A DNA stretch of 7,950 nt from Planctomycetota bacterium (GTDB taxonomy: Bacteria; Planctomycetota; Phycisphaerae; UBA1845; PWPN01). The notes below the pieces were generated by a model. It saw only the letters and a program-made list of their open reading frames with translations. It was not told the origin of the DNA and ran no database searches. Positions 1-4,996 of the stretch are shown piece after piece. The stretch is from NCBI GenBank assembly GCA_016209665.1, contig JACQVT010000926.1, forward strand, positions 1-7,950. Reading direction: 5' to 3'. The first letter of the stretch is position 1. Every line of letters begins with the position of its first letter. A program made the translations under genes and the position numbers.

Positions 1-1137
1 ATCATCGAGACCGAGAAGGGCCTGCTGATCTCGTTCAACATCGTCGGCTCGCAGGTCGGCGGCCAGCCCGGCACGCCGTCGCTGACGCTCAACCTCGGCT
101 CGATCGACCCCGGCGCCACCGAGGTCGCCCGCTGGCTCATGACCTCCAGCCTCCAGGGCGAGTTCATCGAGTTTTCCGCCACGTTCGAGCACGTGAACCC
201 GCTGGGCATCGAGGGCCTGTCGCTCGTCGACGACGTCTCGATCCACGAACTCACGCACGTGGTCCGCGTCGATCGGCCGCAGGACGACGGGGTGCCCGAC
301 TTCTTGGTCAACGACACCCTGGACCTCGAACTGCTGCCCGACGTGATCTACGGCAGCGACGGTTTGCTGTTGCCGGTGCAGGCGCTGACCGAAGGCACGG
401 TCGTCGGCAGCGTCAACCCGCCCGTGTTCCAGTTGACGCTGACGGTCGAGGCTGGCGGGGCGGGTTGGACCTACGTCCGCGTGGACGATCCCGCCGGGCA
501 GCAATACCGGCTGGTCGCGGTGCGCCGGCCCGACGGCTCCACGTTGCCGGCGGACAACTTCTGGCGGACCCATCGCATCATCCGCCTCGTGGGCGAGCCC
601 CCGCGCGAGGAGAACCGCCTGCACCTGCTCGACCACTTCGCCGCGGCGGGCCCGGCTACCTACACCCTCTTCTATGAGCCGGCGGCCGGCTTTTCTCCCG
701 CGGACCTGGACCGCAACGGGATCGTGGACGGCATCGACTGGGGCCTGTTCCTCGTCGCCCGCGGACATAGCGAAGGTCAGCCCGACTACAACCCGCTCGC
801 CGATTACGACCACGACGGCACGGTCACGCTGCTCGATCAGCAGGTGTGGCTGGCCGCCTATCGCGAGTACGTGAACAACCCGCTGGCCGCGGCGCCGACG
901 CCGATCATGCCGCCCAGCGCTTACGTCGGCGACATGGACGGCGACAAGGATGTCGACGCGGACGACCTGAAGGCGTTCATTCTCTGCGCGAACGGCCCGG
1001 CGGTGCCCCTGAGTGAATCGTGTCGCCCGGCCGACGCGGACAACGACCACGACGCCGACCAGATCGACTTTGCCCTGTTGCAGCGATGCTACAGCGGCGC
1101 CGGCGTGCGGCCGCCCCACGTGTGCGGCCGCGAGTAG
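1..1137 (+). CDS. Large secreted protein with C-terminal dockerin-type Ca-binding repeats (5' partial)
   Basis: The frame is open from the first base, so only the C-terminal 378 residues are visible. Residues about 1-120 form a beta-rich module with 'LNLGSIDPGATEVARWLMTS' and 'EFSATFEHVN' stretches, a pattern I associate with large extracellular planctomycete proteins but cannot name as a domain. From base 703 come aspartate-rich EF-hand-like loops: DLDRNGIVDGIDWGLF, DYDHDGTVTLLDQQVW, DMDGDKDVDADDLKAF and DADNDHDADQIDFALL. These are dockerin type I-like calcium loops, the last pair framed by cysteines (CANG, ESC, RCYSG) as is usual in Planctomycetota. Such tails normally sit at the C-terminus of exported proteins and may bind cohesin-like partners or the cell surface. 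The stop is TAG at 1135-1137. The catalytic or adhesive part, and any signal peptide, lie upstream of the window. The coding assignment is firm; function is unknown. Confidence 0.9.
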   Translation: MIETEKGLLISFNIVGSQVGGQPGTPSLTLNLGSIDPGATEVARWLMTSSLQGEFIEFSATFEHVNPLGIEGLSLVDDVSIHELTHVVRVDRPQDDGVPDFLVNDTLDLELLPDVIYGSDGLLLPVQALTEGTVVGSVNPPVFQLTLTVEAGGAGWTYVRVDDPAGQQYRLVAVRRPDGSTLPADNFWRTHRIIRLVGEPPREENRLHLLDHFAAAGPATYTLFYEPAAGFSPADLDRNGIVDGIDWGLFLVARGHSEGQPDYNPLADYDHDGTVTLLDQQVWLAAYREYVNNPLAAAPTPIMPPSAYVGDMDGDKDVDADDLKAFILCANGPAVPLSESCRPADADNDHDADQIDFALLQRCYSGAGVRPPHVCGRE

Positions 1138-1150
1138 GTTGGAGCGCAGA

Positions 1151-1252
1151 ATGAGATACCTGTTGCGCGTTTTGGGTGCCCCACGTCTTCAGACGTGGGG
1201 GAGCCGAAGAACGAACGTCGAGGAATCTTGGACTCCACTCCGAAATGAGTGA
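1151..1252 (+). pseudogene. Possible truncated gene start (33 codons) broken by a REP-like palindrome
   Basis: Fourteen bases after the dockerin gene's stop there is GGAG (1141-1144), a 6-base gap and an ATG at 1151. The reading starts MRYLLRVLG, which resembles the basic and hydrophobic beginning of a signal peptide. After eight or nine codons the frame enters the REP-like palindrome at 1179-1200 and then runs through unremarkable sequence to a TGA at 1250-1252. The good ribosome site followed by palindrome sequence suggests the first codons of a secreted-protein gene cut short by a repeat insertion. It could equally be chance. It overlaps no other gene. Confidence 0.25.
1174..1205. repeat. 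REP-like palindrome
   Basis: CCCCACGTCT (1179-1188) is followed by TC and then its exact reverse complement AGACGTGGGG (1191-1200), giving a perfect 22-base palindrome that would fold as a 9-bp stem with a 4-base loop. Flanking bases (GGGTG before, GAGCC after) allow a few more interrupted pairs. No T-run follows, so it is not a typical intrinsic terminator, although it could still attenuate transcription between the dockerin gene and the PEP-CTERM gene. The size, GC-rich stem and intergenic position match REP elements mobilised by RAYT transposases, and a RAYT remnant lies about 1.4 kb downstream. Confidence 0.6.
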
Positions 1253-1264
1253 TGTCCCCCTTTC
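1236..1264 (-). repeat. Dispersed element copy 1 (GGGGACATCACT type)
   Basis: On the minus strand this reads AAAGGGGGACATCACTCATT followed by TCGGAG. It matches the copy near 2069-2096 at nearly every position, differing mainly by one extra G and a T/C change. Both copies lie just outside genes. I read it as a short dispersed repeat, probably a REP/RAYT-associated sequence, rather than coding DNA. Confidence 0.5.
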
Positions 1265-1283
1265 CCCCGTTCGGGATGGACTG

Positions 1284-1290
1284 AAGGGAG
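1284..1290 (+). promoter_or_regulatory. Ribosome binding site of the PEP-CTERM gene
   Basis: AAGGGAG lies 10 bases upstream of the ATG at 1301. The spacing is slightly long but the purine run is the only Shine-Dalgarno-like sequence near this start, and it supports the ATG that gives a complete signal peptide. Confidence 0.5.
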
Positions 1291-1300
1291 CGGGTTAGGC

Positions 1301-1876
1301 ATGACTTCGTACAAGGTTCGGCGCGATTGGCCTGGGCTTGTCGGCCTTTTGTTGGGCGCCTCGCTGGCTTCGCCCGCCCTGGCTACCGTGATCGTCCGGT
1401 TCGACCCCGCTTCCTCCACGCGCCTGCCCGGCGACCTGTTCACCGTCGACGTGGTCGCCGACTTCGGTGCGGATTCCGTCATCGGCTGGGGAATCGACGT
1501 GAGCTACGACGCCCAGGTGATCGCCCTGACCTCACCGCCAACGATCGGCCCATATTGGCAGCCGGCCTTCGCCCCCGACGGCGACGGCCTCACCGCCGCC
1601 GCCGACCCCTTCAGCGACCCCGATCAGAACGGCCTGTACGGCTCGATCGGCGGCGACAACGTCCTGCTGGCCACCCTGACGTTCTCCGCCGTCCAGCCGG
1701 GTGAGTCGCCCATCGTGGCCTCGATCACGCCGGGCGACCTCAACGAAGGCTTCGCCCTGGACCCCATCGGCTTCGCCGATGTCGTCTATCAGCCCGCTTC
1801 GGTGCTCGTCGTCCCCGAGCCCATTTCGATCTGCCTGATCCTGGCCGGCCTGCTCGCCATGCGCCGCCGCCGATGA
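1301..1876 (+). CDS. PEP-CTERM sorting-domain protein with cohesin-like body
   Basis: A 191-residue exported protein. Residues 1-28 form a signal peptide: basic KVRR, a hydrophobic core GLVGLLLGASLA, and an ALA cleavage site before T29. Residues 29-165 are a beta-rich domain with VIVRFDP, GDLFTVDVVADF, VIGWGIDVSYD and LLATLTFSAVQPGES segments, the pattern of cohesin-like domains often seen in planctomycete PEP-CTERM proteins. The tail is a textbook PEP-CTERM signal: VPEP at 171-174, a short hydrophobic helix (ISICLILAGLLAM), then RRRR at the end. In the known system an exosortase cleaves this tail during export and attachment to the exterior; no exosortase gene is in the window. The protein follows the dockerin-type gene on the same strand, with a 163-bp gap holding a REP-like element, so co-transcription is uncertain. 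Ligand and role are unknown; the cohesin resemblance is by eye. Confidence 0.9.
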   Translation: MTSYKVRRDWPGLVGLLLGASLASPALATVIVRFDPASSTRLPGDLFTVDVVADFGADSVIGWGIDVSYDAQVIALTSPPTIGPYWQPAFAPDGDGLTAAADPFSDPDQNGLYGSIGGDNVLLATLTFSAVQPGESPIVASITPGDLNEGFALDPIGFADVVYQPASVLVVPEPISICLILAGLLAMRRRR

Positions 1877-1950
1877 TCTCGACAACCACCCCCTCGACGG
1901 CGTCATCGTCTCTGTATGGTGTGGGCGCGGGCGCGGCCCTCGCTCGTCCG

Positions 1951-1990
1951 CCGCTCGTCGCCGCTCGTCGCCGCTCGTCGCCGCTCGTCG
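1951..1990. repeat. Tandem repeat, 10-bp unit, four perfect copies
   Basis: The unit CCGCTCGTCG occurs four times without a change, preceded by a degenerate copy (CGCTCGTCCG, 1941-1950) and followed by CCGTCG. Because 10 is not a multiple of 3, the array cycles through all frames and is unlikely to encode a designed protein repeat. On the minus strand the unit reads CGACGAGCGG and directly continues the dehydrogenase-like scrap, where it encodes DERR, so the array may have grown by slippage out of that codon run. Confidence 0.85.
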
Positions 1991-2064
1991 CCGTCGCACA
2001 AGGCGACGATCGCCAGATCAGCGTCGAGCAGTTGCCGCAGGTTCCACAACCCCTGGCCGCCCAC
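1981..2064 (-). pseudogene. Probable fragment of a Gfo/Idh/MocA-type dehydrogenase (Rossmann N-terminus)
   Basis: Read on the minus strand from 2064, the sequence gives VGGQGLWNLRQLL, then DADLAIVALCDGDERR. This fits the N-terminal nucleotide-binding fold of Gfo/Idh/MocA oxidoreductases, where a GxGGxG loop is followed by an N-x-x helix, a strand ending IVALCD, and often DxDERR. There is no start codon context: just upstream in the same frame is a TGA inside the dispersed repeat at 2069-2096, and downstream the frame dissolves into the 10-bp tandem repeat. Only about 28 codons are recognisable, so this is at most a relic. The resemblance is by eye and could be fortuitous. Confidence 0.35.
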
Positions 2065-2068
2065 GCTG

Positions 2069-2096
2069 CTCCAAAATCAGTGATGTCCCCTTTTCT
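2069..2096 (-). repeat. Dispersed element copy 2 (GGGGACATCACT type)
   Basis: On the minus strand this reads AAAAGGGGACATCACTGATT followed by TTGGAG, almost the same as the copy at 1236-1264. It abuts the upstream end of the dehydrogenase-like scrap, suggesting that the element inserted into, or joined, a broken gene. A shorter related string (GTGAAAGGGGACA) lies at about 2180-2193. Confidence 0.5.
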
Positions 2097-2179
2097 CTTT
2101 GCGGAGGATGGTCCGGCGGCGTCTCGTCAGCGCCTCCTTCCGCCTCGTTAGCAAATGCCGTGCCGAACAGGATTGTTTT

Positions 2180-2193
2180 TGTCCCCTTTCACT
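2180..2193 (-). repeat. Partial third copy of the dispersed element
   Basis: The minus strand shows GTGAAAGGGGACA, sharing the AAAGGGGACA core of the copies at 1236-1264 and 2069-2096 but lacking the following TCACT. It lies 43 bases past the end of the HTH gene. With so short a match it may be coincidence. Confidence 0.25.
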
Positions 2194-2235
2194 TTTTTGT
2201 CGGCGGGGAGAAGATAGCACTTTCGGGATTGTTTC

Positions 2236-2592
2236 TTACTTCGGAATCATTTCGAGAGCTTGCCGGGCCACAATCTCCACGTCGTAGCCCAACGCCTGGA
2301 TGATCCGCAGGAATGACTCCAGCCGGCAGCGGCCGGGCTGGTTCGGGTCGTTCACCCTGGACTGAGCCGCCTCGCCGGACTTCTTGTAGCCGTGCAGGAA
2401 CCGCGAGGCGGTGTCGATGGCCACCTGAAGCCCGGTGGCCTTGGCGATGGAGTACCCCGTCGCCCCCTGCCGTCGGCAAATCGCCTGGACTGTCTCGACG
2501 ATCGACTCCAACGTCTGCGGCTCGCCAGGCACCACCAGGGCCTCCATGACGGGGCTCCACTGCGCTGTCTTGGTGGTCGGTTCGCTGCTCAT
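2236..2592 (-). CDS. Small helix-turn-helix DNA-binding protein
   Basis: A 118-residue cytoplasmic protein, likely a transcriptional regulator or an orphan antitoxin. Residues 30-42 (SIVETVQAICRRQ) lead into a Cro/CI-like helix-turn-helix: GYSIAKATGLQVAIDTASRFLHGYKKSG at 46-73, with the recognition helix around QVAIDTASRFLHG, then a final helix pair LESFLRIIQALGYDVEIV at 91-108. Planctomycete XRE-like proteins usually show SRFLxG followed closely by the next helix; here about 15 polar residues (EAAQSRVNDPNQPGRC) are interposed. The ATG at 2592 is chosen because the upstream extension is low-complexity and lacks homology. No Shine-Dalgarno sequence precedes it; a second ATG at 2547 has GGAG 8-9 bases upstream and is an alternative. 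The gene stands alone, with no toxin partner next to it, downstream of a transposase remnant on the same strand. Confidence 0.7.
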   Translation of the reverse strand: MSSEPTTKTAQWSPVMEALVVPGEPQTLESIVETVQAICRRQGATGYSIAKATGLQVAIDTASRFLHGYKKSGEAAQSRVNDPNQPGRCRLESFLRIIQALGYDVEIVARQALEMIPK

Positions 2593-2599
2593 ATACAGG

Positions 2600-2628
2600 A
2601 GGGTAGAAGACGATCTCCGTCCGGTCAA
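2600..2628 (-). promoter_or_regulatory. Possible promoter of the HTH gene
   Basis: On the minus strand TTGACC (2628-2623) and TACCCT (2605-2600) are separated by 17 bases. The -35 is 5 of 6, but the -10 only 3 of 6. The -10 ends 7 bases before the ATG at 2592, so transcription would start at or next to the start codon, giving a leaderless message, in keeping with the missing ribosome site. The -35 overlaps the last codons of the transposase remnant. Weak evidence. Confidence 0.25.
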
Positions 2629-2753
2629 GCCGCCCCGACCGGCCCAGCCGCCGGGCGGGGGTGGGCATGGTGCATGATGACCCGCCGCCCGTACCCGCGC
2701 ATCCTGACGAGGTACAATGCACCGTCGAACTCGATGCAAAAAGGCCGGGCCAC
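2625..2753 (-). pseudogene. REP-associated tyrosine transposase (RAYT, IS200-like) N-terminal remnant
   Basis: On the minus strand from a GTG at 2753-2751 the translation begins MARPFCIEFDGALYLV, then RMRGYGRRVI. This matches the hallmark beginning of RAYT proteins (typically MARPLRIExPGALYHVTSRGNxRxxIF): M-A-R-P, I-E-F, G-A-L-Y, V, R-G and R-R-x-I are all kept in register. After about 27 residues the similarity stops, the frame becomes proline- and glycine-rich and ends at TGA (2627-2625). Intact family members are roughly 200-330 residues with a HUH motif and a catalytic tyrosine, none of which is present. The conserved histidine of LYHV is leucine here. AGGATAGGG just upstream of the GTG may be the old ribosome site. 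It is a decayed, non-functional copy and explains the REP-like debris nearby. Confidence 0.65.
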
Positions 2754-3014
2754 GACCCTATCCTACCGTCCAAGTCCAGCCGGGACCATCCTGAACGTGC
2801 TCTGACCGTACCCTCACCCGCACCCACACGTGGCGGACGCTCGCCAATCATCGGGCTCGGTCATCGCAACCGGGCGCCAGCCACCATCTCGGGCTTTTCA
2901 ACCTCGATTTTCCATCAGGACGGCCGATAAAGAGACTGAGCGAGCGTTTGCCCTGGGCCTTGCGGCGCGGATCAGGGACTCGGCTTGCCTTGTCAAGGGA
3001 CCAAACGAGAGCAT

Positions 3015-4313
3015 ATGTTGGCTGGCGGTCTCTTTCATACTTCTCTCCGGGCAGGATCGAGGCTCGGTCTGCGAACATCGGCGGGAGTAAACCTGCTGGT
3101 CGCGGCGGCGCTCCTGCTGAGCCCCGATCTCGTCCAGGCGACCGATGGACTCGAGCCGATCGGCGTGAGCATGCAATCGCGCATGCGCGGCGGAGCGGAC
3201 GTGGCCGTTGGCGATTCGGCCCTGTCCCAGGTCGACAATCCGGCGACGCTGTCGCTCTCGCCCCGCGGCGTGCTCTCCTTGGACGAGGCCAGCAAGTTCG
3301 CGATCGTCGACCTGCGGTGGCGGGGTCCGATCGATACGGCCGAGTCGGACCAGAAGTTCATTCACCTGCACAATCTCGGCCTGGCCATGCCCGTCAATGA
3401 CCGTTTGACCTTCGGACTGGCCCTGCATTCCAAGGCCGGCCTCGGGACGGATTTCAACATCCGCAACCTGCTCATTCCGTTCATCGAGCGTCACGTCCAC
3501 TCGGACATGAAGAACATCGGAGTCTATGCGGACGCCGCCTACAAGATCACCGACAAGCTTTCCCTCGGGGCCGGCGCGCGGATGGAGGTGGCGACCTCGC
3601 GGTTCGGTCTTGTGCTCGGGCCGGCGGCCGTGGATTTCGAGCGCGGCTACGCCTACGGTGGCGGCTTCCAGTTGGGCCTTCACTACCAGGCGACGGAGGA
3701 CCTGGCCCTCGGCCTGGGCTACCGATCGCCCACCTGGTTCAACGACCTGTCCGGCGGCTCGATGAAGGCCTCGCTGCTGGGAGTCCTGCCCGTACCGCTG
3801 GGCCAGGGCAGCATTCCCGATCTCACGCTGCCCCAGCGGGTCACGGCCGGGGCGGCCTGGGATATCACTGAATGGTTCAAACTCATCGGCGAGGTCCGCT
3901 GGATCAAGTACAGCGACACCACTTTCGACTCGACGACGGTCAACAGCAACGGCTGGATCGATCTGCGGTACCCGTTCCCCATGGGCTACCGCGATATTTG
4001 GGCGTTCATCTTGGGGGCCGAGTTCAAGCTGAACGAGCATTGGACGCTGGGTGCGGGATACCACTACCTGACGACCCCCGTCTCGCGAGCGAACCTCGTA
4101 CCCTGTGTCAGCATTCCCATCCAGCACAACGCCACGATCGGATTGCGCTACGAGACGAAGCGCTGGTGGGTGGGCGGCGGTTATGTGATCGGATTCCCGG
4201 AGACGCTCAAAGGTACGGGTTACAGCCGCATCCCGCTGGGCATCGACTACGGCTTCAGTGAGATCCGGCAGGCCCAGCACATGATTTCGATGGGCTTCGG
4301 GTTCCGCTGGTAA
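3015..4313 (+). CDS. FadL/OmpP1/TodX-type outer-membrane transport protein
   Basis: A 432-residue protein predicted to form a 14-strand outer-membrane barrel that admits hydrophobic compounds such as long-chain fatty acids. Residues 1-42 form a signal peptide with a long basic n-region, a hydrophobic core NLLVAAALLLSP and a cleavage site VQA before T43. The mature start, including RGGADVAVGDSALSQVDNPAT with NPA at 75-77, matches the N-terminal hatch and NPA motif of the FadL family. Alternating amphipathic strands follow (LSLGAGARME, LALGLGYRSPTWF, WTLGAGYHYL, WWVGGGYVIGFPE), and the chain ends MGFGFRW, a terminal aromatic residue used by the BAM machinery. The length is typical of the family. 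ATG 3015 is preferred over an in-frame TTG at 2985; purines (AAGGGA, 2995-3000, and GAGAG, 3007-3011) precede it at imperfect spacing. It diverges from the HTH gene and lies upstream of the methyltransferase on the same strand. Its substrate cannot be read from the sequence. Confidence 0.85.
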   Translation: MLAGGLFHTSLRAGSRLGLRTSAGVNLLVAAALLLSPDLVQATDGLEPIGVSMQSRMRGGADVAVGDSALSQVDNPATLSLSPRGVLSLDEASKFAIVDLRWRGPIDTAESDQKFIHLHNLGLAMPVNDRLTFGLALHSKAGLGTDFNIRNLLIPFIERHVHSDMKNIGVYADAAYKITDKLSLGAGARMEVATSRFGLVLGPAAVDFERGYAYGGGFQLGLHYQATEDLALGLGYRSPTWFNDLSGGSMKASLLGVLPVPLGQGSIPDLTLPQRVTAGAAWDITEWFKLIGEVRWIKYSDTTFDSTTVNSNGWIDLRYPFPMGYRDIWAFILGAEFKLNEHWTLGAGYHYLTTPVSRANLVPCVSIPIQHNATIGLRYETKRWWVGGGYVIGFPETLKGTGYSRIPLGIDYGFSEIRQAQHMISMGFGFRW

Positions 4314-4826
4314 GGCGCTCGCGCAGGCTCGCTTGTACGGCTCTGCTTTCAGGCGCCGTGTGTCGATTGATAGGCGCGCCTCGTCCGGCAAGCACAAACG
4401 TCAGCTTAACGGCATCAATCAGCGACGTCCGTATAACACGATCGGCATCCTGGAACGCAACGTGAGGCCGCACCACGATGACGGACACGCCATTATCGGA
4501 CGCCTCGCGATTCAGTCATCCGAGCACCGACGGATCCATTCACGAGAAGACCTGATACGCGGCAATTACTTGAAATCTCGCATCTTTCGCTGCTCCTCCA
4601 TCTTGACACGAAACCGCAGTGATTACGAAAGATTGTGCTTCGTGTCCGGCCGGTTCACATCATCGGCTGCTATGATCGTCGCCTCTTGAGGAGTATTCAC
4701 ACTGCGGTGATTCGATCGCGCAATACCTGCGCGGCAGCAGACTGTTCGAAGCGGTTGCGCAAGATTTGCCTGTTCTGCACACATCATCGATGCAACGAAT
4801 AAATGAAAAACTAACCACGAATTTTG

Positions 4827-4855
4827 TTGCAGAGCCGCGCGGTGCTCATTACAAT
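4827..4855 (+). promoter_or_regulatory. Putative sigma-70-type promoter for the methyltransferase gene
   Basis: TTGCAG (4827-4832) and TACAAT (4850-4855) are 17 bases apart in an AT-rich pocket. The -10 matches 5 of 6 consensus bases, the -35 matches 3 of 6. Transcription would begin near 4862, leaving a leader of about 135 bases before the ATG at 4997. Planctomycete promoter rules are not well established, so this is tentative. Confidence 0.35.
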
Positions 4856-4983
4856 CACGACCCGCAGGGGTGAGGTCAGCGGGGAGTGGCTTCACGATGT
4901 GATGCACAACTCTTTGGGCCCGAGTGGGCCGGTTGCTCTCTATCGAGAGCGCGGGCTGCGCGTCTCGATGAGGTTGCTGTTGC

Positions 4984-4989
4984 AGGAGA
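4984..4989 (+). promoter_or_regulatory. Ribosome binding site that fixes the methyltransferase start
   Basis: AGGAGA sits 7 bases before the ATG at 4997, the best Shine-Dalgarno match in the window. It argues against an in-frame GTG at 4886 that would add 37 unconserved residues. Confidence 0.75.
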
Positions 4990-4996
4990 GACAGCC

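Larger units (their letters stand above)
1877..2235. other. Repeat-rich intergenic region between the PEP-CTERM and HTH genes
   Basis: These 359 bases hold no convincing intact gene. They contain a 10-bp tandem repeat (1951-1990), a probable dehydrogenase scrap on the minus strand (1981-2064), a GGGGACATCACT-type repeat (2069-2096) and a partial third copy near 2180-2190. An open frame from 1873 to 2151 on the plus strand runs straight through the tandem repeat and the dispersed repeat and has no family resemblance. The stretch from 2100 to 2230 is less GC-rich and T-rich on the plus strand. Confidence 0.6.
2593..3014. other. Intergenic region between the divergent HTH and FadL-like genes
   Basis: These 422 bases contain the RAYT transposase remnant (2625-2753, minus) and a possible HTH promoter. 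Positions 2754-3014 hold nothing I can name. The promoter of the FadL-like gene should lie here, since the flanking genes diverge, but I see no clear -35/-10 pair. GATAAA at 2926-2931 is a poor -10 candidate without a good -35. Confidence 0.5.
4314..4996. other. 683-bp non-coding stretch of lower GC before the methyltransferase
   Basis: Base composition drops visibly here, to about 43-58% GC in lines I counted (for example 4561-4620 and 4801-4860) against much higher values in the flanking genes. Open frames exist on both strands (4333-4689 plus, 4255-4488 minus, 4623-5063 minus) but none shows a ribosome site, a recognisable family or the local codon habit. The distal end carries a plausible promoter (4827-4855). 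The rest may be a long leader, a small RNA locus, or decayed transferred DNA. No terminator hairpin is evident after the FadL-like gene. Confidence 0.5.

Noticed and set aside
1179..1200. Palindrome as an intrinsic terminator of the dockerin gene
   Set aside because: The stem is strong but no T-run follows (GAGCCGAAG comes next), so a REP-like element is the better reading.
1941..1990. Short direct repeats as a possible CRISPR array
   Set aside because: The 10-bp units are contiguous with no spacers, so this is a simple tandem repeat.
1873..2151. Plus-strand open frame overlapping the PEP-CTERM stop by ATGA
   Set aside because: The overlap looks like translational coupling, but the frame runs through the 10-bp tandem repeat and the dispersed repeat and resembles no family.
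2835..2890. Minus-strand reading WRPVAMTEPDDWRAS, resembling the 'VxxPEDWRWSS' part of RAYT transposases
   Set aside because: It lies upstream rather than downstream of the RAYT head, so it would need a second rearranged copy; the match is too short to claim.
2898..4397. 499-codon open frame on the minus strand
   Set aside because: Antisense to the FadL-like gene, rich in R/Q/D/G with no recognisable motif, while the plus strand has a signal peptide, NPA motif and C-terminal aromatic residue.
4255..4488. 77-codon minus-strand frame starting MSVIVVRPHVAF
   Set aside because: The beginning looks protein-like, but there is no ribosome site, it overlaps the end of the FadL-like gene and the second half is low-complexity. 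Kept only as a weak possibility.
4605..4646. 8-bp inverted repeat GACACGAA/TTCGTGTC with a 26-base spacer, overlapping a TTGACA
   Set aside because: A match of this length is expected by chance in a region this size, and no -10 lies at the right distance from TTGACA.
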